Shown: one piece after another, positions 33,301 to 37,748 of the stretch
Numbering within the stretch: position 1 is the first letter of the stretch
Layout: the number at the start of each line of letters is the position of its first letter
Assembly: GCF_001297125.1 (NCBI RefSeq)
Contig: NZ_LHPC01000019.1
Coordinates: forward strand, 1 to 37,748
DNA length: 37,748 nucleotides
Source of the DNA: Pseudomonas sp. RIT-PI-q
GTDB taxonomy: Bacteria; Pseudomonadota; Gammaproteobacteria; Pseudomonadales; Pseudomonadaceae
Reading direction: 5' to 3'
Position numbers and translations under genes: made by a program
Notes under the pieces: model-generated
What the model was told of the DNA's origin: nothing
What the model saw: only the letters and a program-made list of their open reading frames with translations
The model's database searches: none

Positions 33301-34041
33301 GATGACAAGCAACTCGTCCGCCCACTGGCGCCAGGGCATCTTGAGTTCAAGCAAGGCAGCCCTTCGCTCATGCAGGCACTCAGTGATCAGCTCGGCGGGC
33401 TCTTTACCTTCGACGCTGTCACGCTCACTGGCGAACAAACCGCGCACCCGCGGCAACAATGCTGCCGGGCCACCCCAATTGCTGCGTACCCAGTTCAGCG
33501 CATCGCCTTGCATCGGATAACAGAACAGCCGCCAGTAATCGCGCAGGACCTCGCCGAGCAAATCGCTGTGATCGGTTTCCAGGGTCTGTGTGAAAAGGCT
33601 GCCGCTGTCGAAGGCGTGCTCGCGCAACATGCGCTGGCACCAACTGTGGATGGTCGAGACCGCTGCTTCGTCCATCCATTGAGCGGCGATGTCCAGACGG
33701 TTTGCACACCCGGACCACTGCTCGGGAAGGTACTCGTCACGAAGTTCGGCAATCAGGCCATCCGGTGCCGGTGTCTCGTCGCGAAAAAACCGTGCAGCTT
33801 CAGCCAAGCGTGTGCGAATGCGTTCGCGTAGCTCTTTGGTCGCAGCATCGGTGAATGTCACAACGAGGATTTGGGGCGGTAGCAACTCACGCCCGAAACC
33901 GGTCGACTCCCCACCGTGTCCAAGAACCAGACGCAGATAAAGCGCAGAAATGGTGAAGGTCTTGCCGGTCCCGGCGCTGGCTTCGATCAGCTGGCTACCG
34001 CGCAGTGGGAATGCCAGGGCCAGCGGTGTCTTCGTGGTCAT
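30349..34041 (-). CDS. recB: RecBCD exonuclease V beta subunit
   Basis: A 1230-residue protein combining a 3'-5' SF1A helicase and the nuclease of RecBCD. Walker A is SAGTGKT (residues 22-28), Walker B lies in LIDEFQDTD, and LIGDPKQAIYAFRGAD and VVTIHKSKGLEYP are the later helicase motifs. The C-terminal nuclease centre is intact, with D1122-Y-K1124 (DYKSNWLG). The length is close to that of E. coli RecB. It overlaps recC upstream and recD downstream by 4 bp each, so all three subunits are translationally coupled. Confidence 0.96.
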   Translation of the reverse strand: MTTKTPLALAFPLRGSQLIEASAGTGKTFTISALYLRLVLGHGGESTGFGRELLPPQILVVTFTDAATKELRERIRTRLAEAARFFRDETPAPDGLIAELRDEYLPEQWSGCANRLDIAAQWMDEAAVSTIHSWCQRMLREHAFDSGSLFTQTLETDHSDLLGEVLRDYWRLFCYPMQGDALNWVRSNWGGPAALLPRVRGLFASERDSVEGKEPAELITECLHERRAALLELKMPWRQWADELLVICHEGVASKNVDGRKMQARYFEPWFEKIKAWAEDESLEQLDIGTGFTRLTPDGMAEAWKKGEVPNHPGLEAMPGLKASLDGLPTPDAAVLQHAAQWVGARFEEEKRRRAEMGFDDMLLRLDAALQSDGGERLATLIREQFPVALIDEFQDTDPVQYRIFESIYRIEDNNPECGLFLIGDPKQAIYAFRGADIYTYLRARQATTGRLHTLGTNFRSSHGMVSAVNHVFERAESRESGRGAFLFREKNGKNPVPFLPVESQGRKEVLHMDGQVVPALNIWHLSAEQPLSGAMYRQQLAATCACVITELLNGGQQGRAGFLQDGKELRGVLPADIAILVRDGKEAQAVRGELSARGVRSVYLSDKDSVFAAQEAHDLLSWLKACAEPDVERPLRAALACITLNLSLVELERLNQDELAWEARVMQFRGYRELWRKQGVLPMLRRLLHDFQLPQALIARNDGERVLTNLLHLSELLQQAAAELDGEQALIRHLSEHLALSGQAGEEQILRLESDEQLVKVVTIHKSKGLEYPLVFLPFICSAKPVDGSRLPLHYHDANGKAQVTLTPTAELIAQADDERLAEDLRLLYVALTRAQHACWLGVTDLKRGNNNSSVLHLCALGYLLGGGAALTESAGLKRWLEDLQQDCPALSYGELPEATAEHYHPPRNEATLLAPLIPKRKASENWWIASYSALRIGDIMSVGADEAPENPQAQKLFDDERLDPQAPREVVAGGADIHRFPRGPNPGTFLHGLLEWAGDEGFTVTPQSVEDAIARRCNRRGWEGWITTLSEWLQHLLKSPLHIGAGQTPVVFEQLTQYRVEMEFWFASHKVDVLKLDELVHQYTHNGVSRVAAEPVLLNGMFKGFIDLTFEHDGRYYVADYKSNWLGVDDAAYTEQAMEQSILDNRYDLQYVLYLLALHRQLKARLVDYDYDRHVGGALYVFLRGTRASSQGVYFARPPRELIERLDRLFQGKSEPKAEPAWEQGVLL

Positions 34042-37000
34042 GAGCGTGCCTCCTCGCTGGTCAATGATCGCCAGGAAGCTTCAAGCAGTGGCCTGTACAA
34101 AGCGTCGCACCAATCGGGGAAAGTCTCATCGGCAACCAGTGCATCGTAGTCGGCGAACTGACGGCTAAGTGCCGGGCTTTCGCGACGCTCGCCGTCGGTG
34201 GTCAAGCCATCGCCTTCATAAGCCTTGCGGGCAGCAGCCTGGGCCTTGTCCGGGTCGGTTTGACCAAGCCATGCGAACGCTGTCTTCACGGCAATCGGCA
34301 GCGGTTGGCGCATGCCCGTTTTCCAAGCCAGCAACAGGTCGCCGAGAATCCGTGATGCAGTGCCCTCTTCCATCGGGCCGAGCAACAGGCTGTCGTCACT
34401 GGCCACCAACGCAGTGGTCATTGCCATACCACTGGCGCACGCAACCAGATGATTGACCCATGGCCGCGTCAGCCGATGCCATTTGCGTGACTTGATCGAG
34501 CCTATGCTGTTGGGGATCGTAGTGACCGAGAGCAATCCACCATCCGCCCGTTGATGCAGGCCGCTGAGCCAACCTTCCAGACGCAGGCCTTGAAATTCGA
34601 GATTCACCGGTAAAGCGCTGGTGAGCGGTGTGGGCCATAACAACAGGAGCTGTTGATAGCGCTGCAGCAGATCCGGCAACGGTTCTATCAACTCTCGTTG
34701 CAGACATTCACCGAAACCGGCCATTGGCAGTAGCCCGCTGTTTTGCAGACGTTTTGCCCGTGCCTCCAGCGCCTGATCCGTATAGTCCAGATCTCCCAGC
34801 GCGGCTTCCAGCAAACTGTCGCTGAGGCTATAGCGTTGCAGCGCGTCGAGTACGAATGGTTCTTCATCGGCCAAAGGTACATCCGCAGCTTCAAAGAACA
34901 CCTTTAAGCGCTGGCTGAAGAAATGTCGTACAGGATTACGCAAGAAATCCTGCAATTGACCGAGGCTCAGCGGCTCCTCCTGAACATAGGCGTCAAGCAC
35001 CTCGATATCAGTCGCGGGCTCAGTGGTCTGATGAAGCACTTGCCATTCATTGGCGTAGCTGAACAGTTCATCGCCTTCATGGAAGTAACGGGCGCTGAAG
35101 GGTTGCAGGGGGTGTTCCTGAGTCAAGGCCTCAAGTAGCACTTCGTCTGAATCGTGCATTCGCCAACCGCTGGCCAGATGGTCACGCAATTGGCCAATCA
35201 GTACCGACGCTGGGCGCTCACTGTTATCGCGAATGCTGCGGCCGACCCAGCTGATATAGAGTTGGTCACGCGCTGACAACAGAGCTTCGAGAAGCAGATA
35301 GCGGTCATCTTCGCGCCGGGAGCGATCGCCTGGGCGGTAATCACTGCCCATGAGATCGAAATCCAGTGGCGGTTGCGCGCGCGGGTAATCCCCATCATTC
35401 ATGCCAAGCAGGCAGACCAGTTTGAACGGGATCGCTCGCATGGGCATCAACGTGCAGAAGTTAACCGCACCCGCAAGAAAACGCTGGGACAAGCGACCTT
35501 GATCCAGGCCGGCCAGCCAGGCTTCCCGAACGACGGTCAACGGTAACTCATCGTGCAAGCCGACTGATTCACACGTCTCAAGCCAGGTTTCACGCAGCTC
35601 TTCGAGTTGGGCCAGCAAGTAGTCGTCATGCTCATTGCTGGCCTGGAAGAACAACTGCGCCAGTGCCTGTAATCGCAAGCCCCATTGCTTGGGTGGTGCA
35701 GGTTGGGAGAGTTCGCGATGGGCAATTTCCAGCGCATCCAGAAGCGCGACCAAAGGGCCTATAAGCGCCGCATCCAGACCACCGATCTCGTCGTAGGGTT
35801 CGATGCCCTCACAGGCACTTGCACTGCCAACGGCGTAACCGAGCAACATCCGTCGCAGGCCGAAACGCCAACTGTTTTGCTCCAGTTCCTGCGGCAAACC
35901 GAGCCCGGCGCGCTGCTGGGCATTCATGCCCCAACGGATGCCTGCACCTTCGATCCAGCGGTGCAGGGTTGGCAGGTCACGCTCCTCTACACCGAAGCGG
36001 GCGCGCAGCGCAGGAACATCGAGCAAGTCGAGTATCTCGCTGACAGGGAAACGACTGTCTGGCAGTTTGAGCAGATGTTCGACAGCAATCAGTAGCGGAT
36101 CACGGCCGCGCTGGCCTTGATCTGCAAGTGTGAAGGGAATGAAGCGTTGGTCTTTGTAATCCAGTTGGCCAAACACCGCTCGGATATGCGGAGCGTAGCT
36201 ATCGATATCCGGCACCATCACGATCACGTCGCGAGGACGTAGCTGCGGATCGGCGCTGAAGCGCGCGAGTAATTGATCGTGGAGGATTTCAACTTCGCGC
36301 TGCGCGCTATGGGCAATGTGAAAACGGATCGACTCGTCCGTCTCCAGATCAACAGCCGGCCAGCGTTCACGAGTCTCGTTCAGCGGACGCAATTCAAGAA
36401 TGTCGTCTTGTAGTTGATTGAGCATGTTCTGTGGCTGACTGTCACTGAACAGGTCGATACGGCCATCACGAAATGCCGAGCGATAGCTGTTGGGATCATC
36501 GTAACTGTCGAGCAGATTGATGTAGTCCCGCCCCTGCTTACCCCATGCCGCCAGTAGCGGATGTGCGTGCTGATGGAGGGTTTGCGGGTCAAGCACAACC
36601 GGCATTCCGCTCTTGCGGGCCTGACGCTTGTATTGATGCCGTAATAGGTCTTTATCGGCGACGATGTCCGCCCAATGGTGACGACAGGGGTTGTGGACGC
36701 AAAGCAGGACCTGGCTGAACCGGGCCAGTCCTGCAAGCGCTTCCAGAGCCTGGGCAGGCAGTGATGAAATCCCGAAAACGATCACCCGCGAAGGTAATCC
36801 ACTGGGTGCCACGGAGAGACAATTGATGCGCTCGATAAACCGCTGATGGACACCGGCACGGCTTTGCGCCATGCCTTGTTCTCCCACATCCAGCAACAGC
36901 GCACGCCACAACTCTGCCTGCCAGCAGTTGGCCGGGGTCAGCGGTTTCGCTTCGCCTCTGCCATTTCGTAATTGATGACGACCTTCTGCCCAATCTTCGA

Positions 37001-37490
37001 GCCAATCGGCGCGGTACACCTGGTACTGGTCGAACAAATCCGCCAGCCGCTCAGCCAACTGATAGCGTTTACGTAAATCGGTGTCATTGGTAAGGAAGCG
37101 CTGCAGAGGCTCGAAGTGCGGTTGGTTGATCAACTGTGGAAGCAGACGCATCAGACGCCAGGTCAGCGGGGCTTTATCGAGCAACGATTTGACCGGGATT
37201 TCGTCACGCCCAAGTACCATGCGATAGAGCTGCCACATGAAGCTACCCGGTAACTGCACGTCGATGGCCGCGGCGATTCCGCAGCCGCCCATGTCGTCAT
37301 CTTCCGGGTCTTCAGCCAGTGCCAGCTTTAGCCATTGGGCGATGCCGTTGCTCTGTACCAAGGCGATTTCATTTTCCAAGGGAGCCAGCGGATAGCGCCG
37401 CATCCAGCTAACCACCAGGCTGCGCAGCTCGTCCAGGCGGTTACCGTGAACCACCATAAATCCAGCACTGAGGGACGTCGCGTCCGGCAT
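34038..37490 (-). CDS. recC: RecBCD exonuclease V gamma subunit
   Basis: A 1150-residue protein, the Chi-recognising scaffold of RecBCD with an inactive helicase-like fold. The N-terminus VVHGNRLDELRSLV is the family hallmark, as are the NGIAQWLKL block near residue 60, the DVIVMVPDIDSYAPHI region near 430 and LLGMNDGDYPR near 715. The ATG at 37490 is chosen over one at 37514 because it has an AAGGAAG ribosome-binding site and gives a normal N-terminus. It is the first gene of recCBD, and its start lies only about 115 bp after the terminator of the upstream rRNA operon. Confidence 0.96.
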   Translation of the reverse strand: MPDATSLSAGFMVVHGNRLDELRSLVVSWMRRYPLAPLENEIALVQSNGIAQWLKLALAEDPEDDDMGGCGIAAAIDVQLPGSFMWQLYRMVLGRDEIPVKSLLDKAPLTWRLMRLLPQLINQPHFEPLQRFLTNDTDLRKRYQLAERLADLFDQYQVYRADWLEDWAEGRHQLRNGRGEAKPLTPANCWQAELWRALLLDVGEQGMAQSRAGVHQRFIERINCLSVAPSGLPSRVIVFGISSLPAQALEALAGLARFSQVLLCVHNPCRHHWADIVADKDLLRHQYKRQARKSGMPVVLDPQTLHQHAHPLLAAWGKQGRDYINLLDSYDDPNSYRSAFRDGRIDLFSDSQPQNMLNQLQDDILELRPLNETRERWPAVDLETDESIRFHIAHSAQREVEILHDQLLARFSADPQLRPRDVIVMVPDIDSYAPHIRAVFGQLDYKDQRFIPFTLADQGQRGRDPLLIAVEHLLKLPDSRFPVSEILDLLDVPALRARFGVEERDLPTLHRWIEGAGIRWGMNAQQRAGLGLPQELEQNSWRFGLRRMLLGYAVGSASACEGIEPYDEIGGLDAALIGPLVALLDALEIAHRELSQPAPPKQWGLRLQALAQLFFQASNEHDDYLLAQLEELRETWLETCESVGLHDELPLTVVREAWLAGLDQGRLSQRFLAGAVNFCTLMPMRAIPFKLVCLLGMNDGDYPRAQPPLDFDLMGSDYRPGDRSRREDDRYLLLEALLSARDQLYISWVGRSIRDNSERPASVLIGQLRDHLASGWRMHDSDEVLLEALTQEHPLQPFSARYFHEGDELFSYANEWQVLHQTTEPATDIEVLDAYVQEEPLSLGQLQDFLRNPVRHFFSQRLKVFFEAADVPLADEEPFVLDALQRYSLSDSLLEAALGDLDYTDQALEARAKRLQNSGLLPMAGFGECLQRELIEPLPDLLQRYQQLLLLWPTPLTSALPVNLEFQGLRLEGWLSGLHQRADGGLLSVTTIPNSIGSIKSRKWHRLTRPWVNHLVACASGMAMTTALVASDDSLLLGPMEEGTASRILGDLLLAWKTGMRQPLPIAVKTAFAWLGQTDPDKAQAAARKAYEGDGLTTDGERRESPALSRQFADYDALVADETFPDWCDALYRPLLEASWRSLTSEEARS

Positions 37491-37604
37491 AAAGGCTTCC
37501 TTGGGAAAATACAAAAGCTAGGGCCGAACCTTAGCATTGTCGGGAGACTGTGACAGCCGGGAGCCGTCTGATGTTGTTGTACGAACTTTCCTGCGGGCAA
37601 AACA

Positions 37605-37636
37605 AAACCCCTACCTGCATACGCAGATAGGGGTTT
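37605..37636 (-). terminator. rRNA operon terminator
   Basis: Read on the minus strand, a 14-bp stem AAACCCCTATCTGC / GCAGGTAGGGGTTT (one U-G pair) with a 4-base loop is followed by a T-rich run (TGTTTTG). It stands about 12 bp after the end of 5S rRNA, the usual place for an rrn terminator, and separates the rRNA operon from recC. Confidence 0.92.
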
Positions 37637-37647
37637 CGGAATTTAAT

Positions 37648-37748
37648 CTTGACGATGACCTACTCTCACATGGGGAAACCCCACACTACCATCGGCGATG
37701 CATCGTTTCACTGCTGAGTTCGGGATGGGATCAGGTGGTTCCAATGCT
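37648..37748 (-). rRNA. rrf: 5S ribosomal RNA, partial (cut by window edge)
   Basis: Read on the minus strand, the sequence contains the conserved 5S blocks GGAACCACCTGATCCCATCC, CCGAACTCAGCAGTGAAACG and GGTAGTGTGGGGTTTCCCCA, ending in GAGTAGGTCATCGTCAAG. This is a pseudomonad 5S rRNA; its 5' end is beyond the right edge. The 3' end is placed at about 37648 by comparison with the family and may be off by a few bases. It implies that a full rRNA operon lies to the right, pointing toward recCBD. Confidence 0.96.

Noticed and set aside
32683..33831. Open frame of 382 codons opposite recB
   Set aside because: Antisense shadow of a full-length, well conserved recB; no ribosome-binding site or domain.
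1..37748. CRISPR arrays, tRNA genes, insertion sequences, prophage
   Set aside because: I looked for regularly spaced direct repeats, tRNA-like cloverleaves and transposase or integrase genes and saw none; the repeated palindromes are REP/REPIN elements.

Overview
The window looks like a chromosomal segment of a Pseudomonas of the fluorescens group. The reasons are the high GC with strong third-position bias, several REP/REPIN palindromes built on the GTAGGAGCGAGC-TTGCTCGCGA type core, the recC-recB-recD order, a yfiR-yfiN-yfiB operon, an S-type pyocin-like bacteriocin, and a 5S rRNA end of pseudomonad type at the right edge. No database was searched; all assignments rest on sequence patterns recalled for known families.

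Layout. (1) 1-6.2 kb is a redox and regulator neighbourhood: an atypical SDR, a LysR regulator, the quinone reductase mdaB, a divergent YgiN-like monooxygenase that overlaps a TauE/SafE permease tail to tail, a LysR divergent from that permease, then a flavodoxin-fold oxidoreductase with a MerR regulator. (2) 6.2-19.3 kb is a nearly complete tryptophan-to-catechol catabolic cluster. kynU is followed by an OprD-type porin and an amino acid permease on the minus strand, divergent from kynR (Lrp family). antR (AraC/XylS family) is divergent from antA-antB-antC, which is followed by aroP. kynB-kynA is a second minus-strand unit. Together these encode uptake of aromatic amino acids, tryptophan to N-formylkynurenine (KynA), to kynurenine (KynB), to anthranilate plus alanine (KynU), and to catechol (AntABC). 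The catechol ring-cleavage genes are not here. A small cupin gene lies divergent from kynBA. (3) 19.5-23.0 kb holds the valine-catabolic mmsA-mmsB pair with a divergent LysR regulator. (4) 23.0-25.7 kb is a short accessory patch, visibly less GC-rich than its surroundings, with a nuclease bacteriocin plus colicin-type immunity gene and a hexapeptide acyltransferase. (5) 25.8-28.1 kb is the yfiRNB cyclic-di-GMP signalling operon. (6) 28.2-37.5 kb is recCBD, directly downstream of an rRNA operon whose 5S gene end and terminator are at the right edge.

The most notable observation is in region 4. The HNH nuclease bacteriocin reads in frame straight into its own immunity protein, forming one 534-codon ORF. 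The conserved nuclease C-terminus (TPKRHVEIHK) is found intact in the next frame, and its stop codon overlaps the immunity ATG. A single extra T near 24592-24594 therefore explains the fusion and removes two of the conserved HNH histidines. It is either a genuine inactivating mutation with the immunity gene retained, a sequencing error, or less likely a recoding site. Other points worth a look are a sequence motif shared by the kynU/kynR and kynB upstream regions (candidate KynR operator), tandem XylS-like half-sites upstream of antA, paired inverted dyads between mmsA and its LysR gene, and a REPIN arm that supplies the stop codon of mmsB.
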